In this document: positions 25,547 to 33,508 of the stretch, in pieces
Position numbering within the stretch: position 1 is the stretch's first letter
How the letters are laid out: each line of letters opens with the position of its first letter
NCBI GenBank assembly: GCA_023458595.1
Contig: JAEWYT010000187.1
Coordinates: 1 to 45,680, forward strand
DNA: 45,680 bases
Origin: Pseudomonadota bacterium
Lineage (GTDB): Bacteria > Pseudomonadota > Alphaproteobacteria > Rhizobiales > Tepidamorphaceae
Direction: 5' to 3'
Program-made: the position numbers and the translations under genes
The notes under the pieces: model-generated
Seen by the model: only the letters and a program-made list of their open reading frames with translations
Told to the model about the DNA's origin: nothing
Database searches by the model: none

Positions 25547-26706
25547 TGCCGCGCATCCCCGGAAATGCGGGCCCGCCTCCCCTCCCTGAAACCGAGTTGC
25601 GTCGCGGCCACGATCTGCGCATCTTCAGGAAGGCCGCCAGTGACCTCGAGCCGGCCGTCCTCGGTACGGTGACCGAAGCTGAGCTCGATCCGATCCAGCC
25701 GGCGATTCCTCACTATCCATGCTCGACCCACGCGGCCGTCATAGCCGGAGATAGCGGCTTCGGGGACAAGCAGTGCGTTATCCAGCTGCGCGACGAAAAT
25801 TCTGACCTCGGCCTGCTCGCCGAGGAATACCCGTGGTGGACATGGCTCGCACTTGACCCAGACACGGCGTTCCTCACTGACGCGATCGCTCTCGATGCCG
25901 ATGCGGACCACACGCGCCTGGAAAGTATCCTGCGGCCTCGATCGCAGCTTCACCTCAGCTTGCTGACCTTCATCGATTGTTCCAGCACGCTCCTCGTCCA
26001 CGTACGCAAGCGCCCAAACGGTCTCCGGAGCCATCAGCGTGTATATGCTGTCCCCGGCCTTGACGACGGAGCCGGGTTCCTTGTGCCGCTCGACGATGAC
26101 CGCGTCATATGGCGCGGCAAGAACGTGATCGTCGAGGAGCGCTTTCTCGTAGTCGAGCGCTGCCCGCGCGTCGGCCACCTGCGCTTCGCTGACACTGATC
26201 TCGCTGGAGGCGACCGCGAGTTCTGCTGCCGCAACCTCCTCGTCGCGCTTGGCTTCCTCTGCGGTGTGCTGGGAAACCACGTTGCGTCCGACCAGAGACT
26301 GCTGACGACGGTTCACTGACTGACGCTGGGCGAGTACGGCCCGCGCCCGCTCCACATTCGCCTCGGCCTTTTTGACTCCGACCTCGGCCTGAAGGACGCT
26401 CGCTTCGGCGCGTGCGAGCTTTGCTTCCTGCTCTGCGGAATGGAGGCGCGCTAGGACGGTGCCTTTGGTGACCTGGTCGCCGTGGTCGACGGTAAGCTCC
26501 GTCAGCGTGCCGCCGACGGGGAAACCGACTTGTGACACCACACGAGCTTCGACGGTTCCGAGGCCGAACACGCGAACAGCGACATCGCTCTCCGGCGTCA
26601 CTACTGTGACAGTCAGCGGTCGGACCGAAACGAAGGCGTAAACGGCAACGACGGCAGCGACCAAGCCGCCAAGCCCGATCAGAAAACGCATCCGACGGAC
26701 GATCAT
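25543..26706 (-). CDS. HlyD-family periplasmic adaptor (DevB-like)
   Basis: A protein of 387 residues. One N-terminal membrane anchor (FLIGLGGLVAAVVAVYAFV) is followed by a lipoyl-like half domain, a long alpha-hairpin (EQEAKLARAEASVLQAEVGVK onward, about 110-190), the second lipoyl half with APYDAVIVERHKEPGSVV, and beta-barrel domains. This is the membrane-fusion adaptor linking the permease to an outer-membrane channel. It overlaps the TetR gene and the permease gene by four bases each. Confidence 0.9.
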   Translation of the reverse strand: MIVRRMRFLIGLGGLVAAVVAVYAFVSVRPLTVTVVTPESDVAVRVFGLGTVEARVVSQVGFPVGGTLTELTVDHGDQVTKGTVLARLHSAEQEAKLARAEASVLQAEVGVKKAEANVERARAVLAQRQSVNRRQQSLVGRNVVSQHTAEEAKRDEEVAAAELAVASSEISVSEAQVADARAALDYEKALLDDHVLAAPYDAVIVERHKEPGSVVKAGDSIYTLMAPETVWALAYVDEERAGTIDEGQQAEVKLRSRPQDTFQARVVRIGIESDRVSEERRVWVKCEPCPPRVFLGEQAEVRIFVAQLDNALLVPEAAISGYDGRVGRAWIVRNRRLDRIELSFGHRTEDGRLEVTGGLPEDAQIVAATQLGFREGRRARISGDARQ

Positions 26707-27335
26707 CTCAGCGCCTCATTCGGCCCGAACGGGCCACCATTCTGTGCGGAGAACATGCCCAACTGAACGTCGAGCAGCCGCGCACCTTCCTCGACCAGCC
26801 CGAACGATCGACCGCTCAAAGACCACCGCACCGCGAGGCCCTGAACAAGCCCCACCAGGAGAAACGCAGCATCCTCGGGATGGATATCTCCGCGCAGGCT
26901 GACGGTTGCCTGCGCCTGCGCGACCTGCTCGGCGAGCGCCCGGTGAAAGCGGCCGAGCAGGTAAAAGACGGATTTGCGGAGCAAATCGTTTTCCGCGTGA
27001 AGCTCTCTGGAAAACAGGATCGCCGGAATGGCGGGCGTCGACTGGATCAGCTTCAGCTGCGAAATCACGAGCCCTCGCAGCCGCTCGACCGGATCGTCCC
27101 TGCCCTGTATCGCTGTTCGCCAGCCCTCAGCCATTCTCGTCGCGATGGTGCCTCCTACGGCTTCCCAGATCGCCTGTTTCGTCGGGAAGTGCCGAAATAT
27201 CCCTGGCTGGGTCAGCCCGACTTCGCGCGCAATTGCTTGTGTGGAAAGGCGGTCGGGGCCGAGTTCGTCCGCGAGTCGCAGGGTTGCGTCCAGGATTTCT
27301 GCCTTTCGTTCTTCAGCGGTCTTCTTTGCGGTCAT
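26703..27335 (-). CDS. TetR/AcrR family regulator of the efflux operon
   Basis: A protein of 210 residues. The N-terminal helix-turn-helix (RKAEILDATLRLADELGPDRLSTQAIAREVGLTQPGIFRHFPTK) is standard TetR. The C-terminal ligand domain is not specific enough to name an inducer. It overlaps the start of the adaptor gene, so it is co-transcribed with the pump and probably represses it. The palindrome at 27,840-27,859 is its likely target. Confidence 0.88.
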   Translation of the reverse strand: MTAKKTAEERKAEILDATLRLADELGPDRLSTQAIAREVGLTQPGIFRHFPTKQAIWEAVGGTIATRMAEGWRTAIQGRDDPVERLRGLVISQLKLIQSTPAIPAILFSRELHAENDLLRKSVFYLLGRFHRALAEQVAQAQATVSLRGDIHPEDAAFLLVGLVQGLAVRWSLSGRSFGLVEEGARLLDVQLGMFSAQNGGPFGPNEALR

Positions 27336-27405
27336 TGAAACTCCTGTCGGGCTTTTGGGGGGTCAGACCTCTCCCGATCCGATCGGAAGGGCCTTTGGCA
27401 CCGGG

Positions 27406-27816
27406 TCAGCGCTCCAACGTGAACACAGCCGCCCCCTCCCTGGTGCCGACGAATCCTTTGCTGGTGGGTGAAAGCACAACGCATTGTTCTCTGACCAACG
27501 CGGCGGGCTTCAGGCATATTCCATCGCCTGTCGAGCGCCATTTCGGCGAGAGGGCCACCGCACCGCCGATCATCTTGCCTGTGCCGTTTGCGTTCAGAAC
27601 GAGTGTGGTGGTGCGCCCGTCAGCCGTCCGCATTTGCCACGGGCGTCCATCCGCAACCTTGTGAGAAATCGAGCCATCCGAGACAACGGCCACGCCAAAC
27701 CCGTGGAGACATAGCAGGGAGACGGTCGTTGCAATGGCAGCGGCTCGAAAGCTCTTTCCGGGGGTTTGGCGGCAACGCGGATCTGAGCGAAAATTTGCAT
27801 TTGGGGTCGAATTCAT
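27406..27816 (-). CDS. Small exported protein, first gene of efflux operon
   Basis: About 136 residues. The ATG at 27816 is preferred because AAAGGA lies a few bases upstream; the ATG at 27822 sits on that site. An N-terminal basic segment and hydrophobic stretch (AAAIATTVSLLCLHGFGVAVV) look like a signal peptide. The mature part is short, with repeated small-beta elements (TADGRTTTLVLNANGTG), and has the look of small periplasmic proteins of unknown function. It ends 70 bases before the TetR gene on the same strand and is probably the leading gene of that operon. Confidence 0.65.
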   Translation of the reverse strand: MNSTPNANFRSDPRCRQTPGKSFRAAAIATTVSLLCLHGFGVAVVSDGSISHKVADGRPWQMRTADGRTTTLVLNANGTGKMIGGAVALSPKWRSTGDGICLKPAALVREQCVVLSPTSKGFVGTREGAAVFTLER

Positions 27817-27839
27817 CGTCATCCTTTCGCCCTGCGATT

Positions 27840-27859
27840 GTTAGTTATTGATTACTAAC
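27840..27859. promoter_or_regulatory. Predicted TetR operator upstream of efflux operon
   Basis: GTTAGTTATTGATTACTAAC has perfect six-base arms (GTTAGT/ACTAAC) around eight bases. It lies 24 bases upstream of the first gene of the operon that encodes a TetR regulator, and this size and spacing suit a TetR dimer. The sequence may also include a promoter element. Confidence 0.55.
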
Positions 27860-27959
27860 AATGGTGTCAAGTGCAAGTCCCCGAGCGCACCATTTTCTTG
27901 CGCGACATATGACTGGCGGAGCCTAACCGCCCCGATCAGGGTCCCGGCAGGTCCGCCGC

Positions 27960-28229
27960 GACATCTGTTCCTTGATTGACGTCATCGATGTTCTGTCCGA
28001 TCTATTCATCCTGCGCGGCGTGCCGGTTCACATAAGGTCCGAGAATGGCCCGGAGTTCTTGGCCAAGGCGGTAAGGGACTGGATCGTCGCCGTCGGCGCC
28101 AGGACTGCATACATCGAACCCGGGAGTCCGTGGGAGAACGGCTATTGCGAGAGCTTCAATGCGAAGCTCCGGGACGAACTACTCGACGGCGAGCTCTTCC
28201 ACAGCCTCCTAGAATCAGAAATTCCGTAA
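27960..28229 (+). pseudogene. IS3-family orfB remnant with mutated catalytic Asp
   Basis: About 85 codons of the integrase core remain: VIDVLSDLFILRGVPVHIRS, ENGPEFLAKAV, GSPWENGYCESFNAKLRDEL. The usual second catalytic aspartate (S-D-N-G) has become glutamate (S-E-N-G); the final glutamate in CESF is present. The part with the first aspartate is gone and the frame ends in AT-rich foreign-looking DNA. It cannot be active. Confidence 0.8.
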
Positions 28230-28254
28230 CTTATTGAATTTACGGGATTTTTTT
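28224..28254 (+). terminator. Possible rho-independent terminator
   Basis: CCGTAA (28224-28229) pairs with TTACGG (28240-28245) over a ten-base loop. Two bases later comes a run of seven T (28248-28254). The stem is short but the layout is right. It overlaps the stop codon of the IS3 remnant. Confidence 0.4.
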
Positions 28255-28260
28255 ATTGAC

Positions 28261-28295
28261 GCAGGATTTGAACTTGCGACTTTCAGGTTATAAGT
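28261..28295 (-). other. Decayed initiator tRNA (fMet)-like sequence
   Basis: Read on the minus strand, the sequence ACTTATAACCTGAAAGTCGC and the following AAGTTCAAATCCTGC follow the anticodon and T arms of alphaproteobacterial initiator tRNA, with C-to-T and G-to-A type changes. The T stem keeps four of five pairs, but the 5' anticodon-stem strand is lost and the anticodon would be UAU. No proper acceptor stem or D arm is found. The surroundings (28,205-28,400) are AT-rich. It is a relic, perhaps of an attachment site, and not a working tRNA. Confidence 0.45.
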
Positions 28296-28509
28296 TAAAT
28301 AAATCAGACAACGAATACTTAACTGATCTAAGAATTAATCCGCAATTTCGGACGTCTACGCGGCATGATAACGGGATTTACTTCTGCGCCACCCCTCTCC
28401 ATTTCGCGCAGTTTCCTCCCTTCTTGCTTCCATAGTGCTTCCAGAATTCGCCGGGGGTAGTGCATGGAAGCAGGACAATCCAAGCTGCCTGCCACGTACC
28501 CTATAGCGC
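28296..28509. other. AT-rich to mixed intergenic DNA
   Basis: No gene is seen. AT-rich to about 28,340, then normal GC content. A small inverted repeat TCCG...CGGA lies near 28,339-28,352. It separates the IS3 relic from the end of the LysR gene. Confidence 0.5.
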
Positions 28510-29394
28510 CTATCCAGTCAGGATCGATTTCAGCGCCTCGCGTTCCCCGATGATGAAATCGAAGAACGCTGCGATGCGCGCTGTGTGCCGCAGGTCAGGA
28601 TGTGTTAGGAGCCGCCAGCTCCTGGCAAGTTCCGGTATCGGACCGAGCACACGCACAAGGTCTGGCTCACCGTCGGCAATTGCGGTCGGCAGCGGGCCAA
28701 TTCCGACGCCGGATTTCACAGCGTACATCAGGCCGAGGACGCTGTTGTTGCGAGCCACGATATTGGCGTCTGGCGCGACCTCATTCAGCCATTTGGCGAC
28801 ACGATGATTGCTCATCGATTCGTCCAGGCATACGAGGCGGTGTTCCGACAGGTCCTCGACCCGTTCGGGCTTGCCGTGACGCTCCACGTAGTCGTGACTG
28901 GCGTACACGGTCCAGATCGAGTCCGCGATCTTGCGACCGACGAGATCATCGTCGGTATCGCCCGAACGGAGGGCAACATCGGCCTGGCCCTTCGTCAGAT
29001 CGAGGTAGCGGTCGCTCATCAGGAACTCGACCCGCAGTTCCGGATGCCGGGCGTGGAAGCGTTCGATCAGCGGTGTCATCCGCTGCATGATCGGTTCGGG
29101 ACAAGTCACCCGAATGACGCCGCTTTGATTACGCCCCGTATCGGTGGCGTGGCGTTCGAACTCAGTGACTGACGCTTCAACACGCTCGGCATAAGAGCGC
29201 AGCTCCTGGCCATAGTCGGTGAGGCGGTATCCGGCCGCAGTCCGCATGACCAGCTTGCGGCCGAGCCTGTTCTGCAGCTCCGACAGGCGCCTGTGAACCG
29301 TTGACTGGCTGGTGCCGAGCGCCTTCCCAGCCGCGATCGTGCTGCCGTGGCGGGCGACCGCAAGAAAGTATCGAAGATCGTTCCAGTCGAACAT
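28510..29394 (-). CDS. LysR family transcriptional regulator
   Basis: A protein of 294 residues from ATG 29394 (MFDWNDLRYFLAV). The N-terminal helix-turn-helix (GSTIAAGKALGTSQSTVHRRL) and the two-lobed effector domain (SGVIRVTCPEPI, then GLMYAVKSGVGIGPLPT) are typical. Upstream codons to 29493 lie in the spacer before the divergent gene. It is transcribed away from the methyltransferase gene at 29515 with 120 bases between, the usual arrangement of a LysR regulator and its target. Confidence 0.9.
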   Translation of the reverse strand: MFDWNDLRYFLAVARHGSTIAAGKALGTSQSTVHRRLSELQNRLGRKLVMRTAAGYRLTDYGQELRSYAERVEASVTEFERHATDTGRNQSGVIRVTCPEPIMQRMTPLIERFHARHPELRVEFLMSDRYLDLTKGQADVALRSGDTDDDLVGRKIADSIWTVYASHDYVERHGKPERVEDLSEHRLVCLDESMSNHRVAKWLNEVAPDANIVARNNSVLGLMYAVKSGVGIGPLPTAIADGEPDLVRVLGPIPELARSWRLLTHPDLRHTARIAAFFDFIIGEREALKSILTG

Positions 29395-29514
29395 GATGGC
29401 ATTATGCAATTCCGTTGCCCCTTGCCGCAATCTCGCGGCTCCCGCAGACGGCGGCCTCGGAATAGGTATGTCCAGCGGGCTTCGTTCTCGCATACCAACC
29501 GAGGGAGCTTAGCC

Positions 29515-30381
29515 ATGAATGCACCAGCACCGATGGATGCAGTCAGGTTCAAGGCGGCCACGCGCGAGCAGTGGGACAGCCATGCCAAGGGCTGGAACGA
29601 TCGCACCGTCGATATCCGAAACTGGCTGCGCCAGTCGACCGATGCCATGCTGGCCATGGCGGAGATCGGACCCGGGGCGCGCGTGCTCGATGTCGCCGCC
29701 GGAGCCGGGGATCAAACACTCGACATTGCCGCGCGTGTCGGCCCGAACGGCTCTGTGCTTGCGACCGATTTGTCGCCGGCCATCCTGGAGTTCGCAAAGG
29801 CCAATGCGCAGCGGGCGGGCTTTAGCACGGTCGAGACCCGGGTCGCCGACGGGGAGAACCTGAATGCCGAAGACGAAAGCTTCGACGCGGTGATCTGCCG
29901 CCTGGGCTTGATGTTCTTTCCGGACCCCGGAAAGGGGCTGCGCGAGATGTTCCGCGCGCTCAAACCTGGCGGCCGGGCCTGCACCATGGTGTTTTCAACG
30001 CCCGACAAGAACCCCTGCGTCGCGACCCTCGTCGCCACCGCACTCAAGCACGCCGGGCTGCCACCCGGTGATCCCTATCGGCCGGGTGGTCTGCTCAGCC
30101 TGGGCAAGCCGGGTCTGATCGACGCGCTCTTTCAGCGGGCCGGATTTGTGCGCGTGGCGACCACGCAAATCGCGGCCCCATTTAAGCTGGCCTCGGTGCA
30201 TAGCTATCTCGATTTCATCCGATCGTCCGCCAGTCCGATCCTGCAGATTCTGGGTCGCCTTGACGAGGGCGCCAGGAATGCCGCCTGGGCCGAGATCCAA
30301 GACAAGCTGGCCGTGTACAATAATCGTGACGGTTGGGAAGGCCCGAATGAGCTCTTGCTGACTGTCGGGCAGCGATTGTGA
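29515..30381 (+). CDS. Class I SAM-dependent methyltransferase (UbiE/MenG-like fold)
   Basis: A protein of 288 residues from ATG 29515, with GAGGGAG upstream. Motif I is VLDVAAGAGDQTLDIA (around residue 60), motif II ATDLSP, motif IV DAVICRLGLMFF, followed by the ALKPGGR strand. The substrate is unknown; it may act on a small molecule. Divergent from a LysR gene which probably controls it. Confidence 0.88.
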   Translation: MNAPAPMDAVRFKAATREQWDSHAKGWNDRTVDIRNWLRQSTDAMLAMAEIGPGARVLDVAAGAGDQTLDIAARVGPNGSVLATDLSPAILEFAKANAQRAGFSTVETRVADGENLNAEDESFDAVICRLGLMFFPDPGKGLREMFRALKPGGRACTMVFSTPDKNPCVATLVATALKHAGLPPGDPYRPGGLLSLGKPGLIDALFQRAGFVRVATTQIAAPFKLASVHSYLDFIRSSASPILQILGRLDEGARNAAWAEIQDKLAVYNNRDGWEGPNELLLTVGQRL

Positions 30382-30529
30382 AAAGATGGACAACGACCAG
30401 CTCTTCCGTGGGAGCGGGCGACGGTACTCGGGTGCCTGAATTCGCCAACCGCGCAAAAGCGTGAGGCTCTGAGTGGCGGAGTCTCGTTGTTGTGGAACGC
30501 TGCAGGGCATGCGCGGAAGTGCTCTGAGG

Positions 30530-31108
30530 TCACGCCGCGGTCGCGATGGAATTGATGTAGAAATCGAGCATTGCCGTCAGCGGCGCGGGATTTCGCCGCA
30601 GGCGGCTGCGTAAGGCCGCGCCTTCCCAGCAATTCACCAGCAGGTCTGCCAACTCCTGCACGTCGCATGCGGCTGGGATCTCACCTCTTTGTTTTGCCTC
30701 GCTTAAGCATTTCGCCATTCGCTCAGCGATGGATGACAGGCACCAATCGACTTTGGACCGGAAGACCTCGCTCACACCGGATAGTTCCTGTCCGAGCCCG
30801 CCCATGAGGCAGCCGAGATAGCCCTCCTGCCGATAGCTCTCCTGCGTCATCTCGAAAAAGCGGCGGATACGCGTAAGGGGGGGTCGTGTCTGGTCCTGCA
30901 GACACGCATCGAGAGCTGCGTGCACACCGGTCATGTAGGCGTCGAGTACCTGAAGGGCGAAGTCCTCTTTGTCCCTAAAGTGATGATAAAATGAACCTTT
31001 GGGCGTATGGGTCGCGTCCAGCAACGCCTGAATGCCAAGGCTATTATAGCCCTGTTCCAGCAACATACGCAGACCCGCATCGATCAGGCGTTGCTTAGTC
31101 GAGTGCAT
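30530..31108 (-). CDS. TetR/AcrR family regulator (AcuR/NemR-like)
   Basis: A protein of 192 residues from ATG 31108; a TTG 24 bases earlier is possible. HTH: GYNSLGIQALLDATHTPKG followed by SFYHHFRDKE. The C-terminal part with GCLMGGLGQELS is typical of the AcuR/NemR/YxaF group, which often sense reactive electrophiles or small unsaturated compounds through cysteines. Cysteines are present (C in ACLQD, GCLMG, DWCL). The cupin gene lies 95 bases upstream on the same strand. The double palindrome at 31,621-31,652 before the cupin gene is the likely operator. Confidence 0.85.
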   Translation of the reverse strand: MHSTKQRLIDAGLRMLLEQGYNSLGIQALLDATHTPKGSFYHHFRDKEDFALQVLDAYMTGVHAALDACLQDQTRPPLTRIRRFFEMTQESYRQEGYLGCLMGGLGQELSGVSEVFRSKVDWCLSSIAERMAKCLSEAKQRGEIPAACDVQELADLLVNCWEGAALRSRLRRNPAPLTAMLDFYINSIATAA

Positions 31109-31203
31109 CCGATTCGCTGTCCCACGGTTCAAAACGATACGTGATCGCGGCGCCCGGACCGACTTCGGCCCGGGCCCCGCGAAGGATTGAGAGCTTGGTT
31201 CGA

Positions 31204-31596
31204 TCAGGCGTTGCCGTTCACCTTGTTGATCATGTGATTGATCACGTGCGTATGCTCATGTTGCGGACTGAACATCACGATCTCGGCGTCTTCATCCACT
31301 TTCACGTTGTGTCCGGGCGGCCAATAGAAAAGATCATTTGCAGCGACCGTCTCCTTGTTGCCCGATGCGTCGATGGTAGTGATCTGTCCGCGCAGCACGA
31401 AACCCCAATGAGGGCATTCGCAGACATTGCCGGGCAGGCCTTCAAAGAGCGGAGTTGTGTCAACGCCAGCGGCGAGGGTGAAGTACTCGCCGCTGATCTT
31501 CCCGTAGCCCGTGACATCCCCAAAGTCGGTGCGTTGGCGGATGACTGCGCCGGGAATCTCCAGCTTCTTATCTACCTCGTCCTTGGCAATACGCAT
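31204..31596 (-). CDS. Small cupin-like protein
   Basis: A protein of 130 residues. A small beta-barrel can be read (ECPHWGFVLRGQITT, then NDLFYWPPGHNVKVDEDAEI, then SPQHEHTHVINH), matching the two cupin motifs. Histidines in CPHWG, PPGH and the HEHTH run could bind a metal. No signal peptide. The role is unknown; position before an AcuR/NemR-type regulator suggests a detoxification or sensing task. Confidence 0.75.
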   Translation of the reverse strand: MRIAKDEVDKKLEIPGAVIRQRTDFGDVTGYGKISGEYFTLAAGVDTTPLFEGLPGNVCECPHWGFVLRGQITTIDASGNKETVAANDLFYWPPGHNVKVDEDAEIVMFSPQHEHTHVINHMINKVNGNA

Positions 31597-31620
31597 GGCC
31601 GTTCCTCCATTTGTTCAGGC

Positions 31621-31652
31621 TCTAGACCGATTAGTCTAGACCGCTCGGTCTA
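31621..31652. promoter_or_regulatory. Double TetR-type operator upstream of the cupin gene
   Basis: Two overlapping palindromes: TCTAGAC-N6-GTCTAGA (31621-31640) and TAGACCG-CT-CGGTCTA (31637-31652). The second has the TAGACC...GGTCTA form known for AcuR/NemR-type repressors. It ends 25 bases from the cupin start, where it would cover the promoter. The regulator is encoded by the next gene in the same direction. Confidence 0.7.
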
Positions 31653-32312
31653 TTCAGTCAATTCGCGCTTTGATCGCGAAGATGCAGAGATCGCGGTGGC
31701 GCTTGATCGCCTCCGGGCTGGCGCTGACCGGGTTGATCTCGAAGGCACGGGGGCCATTGAGGTCGCTCGGCCTGGAGCTCGACCACGCTCGCAAATTTGT
31801 TGCGAAACCGCTTGTCGGTTTCCGCGCCGAAATCCGGCCGCTTGGATAGGTTGTAGTCTAGTAAGAAGCTCGAAGGTCGGCACATCCGAATGCAGAGCCC
31901 TGTAAGGGAAAAAACCTGAAGGTCGCCGGCCGGATACCCGCTCTGCGGGCGCTTCGGCGCGTTGCCCGGACCGCTGGAAGCAAGAGGGATTAAGACGGAG
32001 CGAAAAGCTGCAGAGTTTCAAAGGGTTCCGCGGGATCGCCATCGGTCAAAATGGCACCGCAGACTTTCGCTCGACCTCTCACAACTCCGCAGGACTTCGC
32101 CCTGCTACCTTCAGGTTATGAGCCTTACGGTCGCGCGAAACTGTACTGCACTTCCTGCGCATTGTTCCGCTGGACTTCCTGCGCACAGCAAGCATGCATA
32201 GGGACACCGGCGGGACGCTACAGCACCGCCGGGAAGCCGCCCGGATCGAACTCCGGGCTTTGGGTGGTGAAAACGCTGGTTTGGGATCAGCGCACTCGAC
32301 AGGAGCCACCCA
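31653..32312. other. Intergenic stretch with degraded sequence and a direct repeat
   Basis: No convincing gene is present on either strand. On the minus strand about 31,700-31,885 a protein-like run (LSKRPDFGAETDKRFRNKF) suggests decayed coding DNA of unknown type. The 12-base word ACTTCCTGCGCA occurs at 32150 and 32174, and a hairpin CCGGCGG/CCGCCGG at 32207-32232. The tRNA-like fragment at 32,089 is listed separately. An AGGAG site for the DUF3489 gene lies near 32,301. Confidence 0.5.
32089..32130 (-). other. Initiator tRNA (fMet) fragment, likely old attachment site
   Basis: The 19 bases ACCTTCAGGTTATGAGCCT (32107-32125) are the exact complement of the anticodon arm of alphaproteobacterial initiator tRNA, including the CAU anticodon. 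The neighbouring GCAGG/CCTGC (32089-32093 and 32101-32105) keeps the T stem, but the T loop is changed. D arm and acceptor are absent. It lies 180 bases before the recombinase cassette. Confidence 0.5.
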
Positions 32313-33008
32313 ATGTCCACGAAGACGAAACCCAACCCCCTCTCCGATACGCAACTCGTCATCCTGACCAATGCTGCCGGTCGCAACGACGGCAGCGTCC
32401 TGCCCGTGCCCGCCTCTCTGAAAACAAAAGGCGCCGCGCTGAAGCGGGTGCTCGGGACGCTGCTGAAGTCTGGCCTGATCGCAGAGCGGCGCGCCAAACG
32501 GGATGACGCGGTCTGGCGAACGGACGACAACACCCGACTGACGCTCGCGATCACGCAAGCCGGGCTTTCGGCAATCGGCCTGGACGACGGTGGTACCGAG
32601 ACCAGGTCTGGCGGTGTCGGGGCTCTCGAAAACGGCGAGACCAACTCGCCGAAGAAACAGGCCCGGTCCAGCAAACCGACTGTCGCCGGCAGCCGCCGCG
32701 GCAAGTCGAAGGAGCCTGGCAAATCCAGCGAACGGGACCGGTCGCGCCTGGTACCGGATCGTTCGTCGAGCAAGTCACAACGGTCGACCAGTGCCGCGCA
32801 ATCGGATCGGCCTGCGAACAAGACCGCGACGATCACCGCCCTCCTGCAATCGTCTGACGGGGCTTCCATCGGTGACCTGATGGAAGTCACGGGATGGCAA
32901 GCCCACTCGGTCCGTGGCTTCCTGTCCGGGACGCTCAAGAAGAAGCTTGGCTACACCGTCAACAGCGAACGCCGGGATGGTGGACGGCGCTATCGGATCC
33001 CGGCCTAG
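32313..33008 (+). CDS. DUF3489 domain protein
   Basis: A protein of 231 residues. Two conserved ends are joined by a low-complexity, S/K/R-rich linker (about 95-150). The N-terminal part, LSDTQLVILTNAAGRNDGSV, and the C-terminal part, GASIGDLMEVTGWQAHSVRG, are the DUF3489 pattern; both look like winged helices for DNA binding. The family is nearly always beside DUF2924 and a serine recombinase, as here. Probably an accessory or regulator of the recombinase. Confidence 0.9.
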   Translation: MSTKTKPNPLSDTQLVILTNAAGRNDGSVLPVPASLKTKGAALKRVLGTLLKSGLIAERRAKRDDAVWRTDDNTRLTLAITQAGLSAIGLDDGGTETRSGGVGALENGETNSPKKQARSSKPTVAGSRRGKSKEPGKSSERDRSRLVPDRSSSKSQRSTSAAQSDRPANKTATITALLQSSDGASIGDLMEVTGWQAHSVRGFLSGTLKKKLGYTVNSERRDGGRRYRIPA

Positions 33009-33022
33009 GGCGCGGTGTCCCG

Positions 33023-33508
33023 ATGGGACCAGACAGACCAAATAACGCAGGCATCGGGATCGGCGACCTCGCCGGTCTCGACCTGCAGTTCCTCCGTCAA
33101 CACTGGCGCGATTTGTACCAGTCCGATCCGCCTGTCCGGATGAGCCGGGAACTGTTGATCCAATCCATCGCCTACCGGCTGCAGGAACAGAGATACGGCG
33201 GCCTGTCCCGCGCGATGAAACTGAAGCTGGTCGAAGCCGCAAAGTTCGGAACTGTCGCCAAGAACCGTGAACGGCCGAAGGCATCCGTTCGCCGGACGAT
33301 GAAGCCGGGCACGCGCTTCCTGCGGGAATGGCAGGGCAGAACCCATGAGGTCACGGCCACGGCCGATGGCCGCTTTGTCTATCGCGGCGCTACCTACAAA
33401 TCGCTGAGCGCGATCGCTCGCGAGATCACCGGCACCCGCTGGTCCGGGCCGGCGTTCTTCGGACTCTCAAGTGAAAGCGGAGAAAATGGCCAGACGCGGC
33501 AAAGATAG
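33023..33508 (+). CDS. DUF2924 domain protein
   Basis: A protein of 161 residues from ATG 33023. The family pattern is clear: LQFLRQHWRDLYQSDPP, then LIQSIAYRLQEQRYGGL, then PGTRFLREWQGRTHEV and the YRGATYKSLSAIAREITGTRWSGPAFFGL end. Function unknown; it always accompanies this type of recombinase. Its end overlaps the recombinase start by 23 bases. Confidence 0.92.
   Translation: MGPDRPNNAGIGIGDLAGLDLQFLRQHWRDLYQSDPPVRMSRELLIQSIAYRLQEQRYGGLSRAMKLKLVEAAKFGTVAKNRERPKASVRRTMKPGTRFLREWQGRTHEVTATADGRFVYRGATYKSLSAIAREITGTRWSGPAFFGLSSESGENGQTRQR

Noticed and set aside
28261..28345. Functional tRNA in the AT-rich patch
   Set aside because: The T arm and half of the anticodon arm resemble fMet, but the anticodon stem does not pair and no acceptor stem or D arm can be formed.
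31081..31214. 14-base direct repeat CGATCAGGCGTTGC at 31081 and 31201, exactly 120 bases apart
   Set aside because: Both copies are inside or at the end of coding sequences (TetR start, cupin end). Probably chance or a minor duplication; no mobile-element marks.
31650..32042. 130-codon minus-strand frame upstream of the cupin gene
   Set aside because: Composition is shadow-like (R, S, P-rich). A different minus frame looks more protein-like over a short stretch, so the region is more likely decayed coding DNA than a gene.
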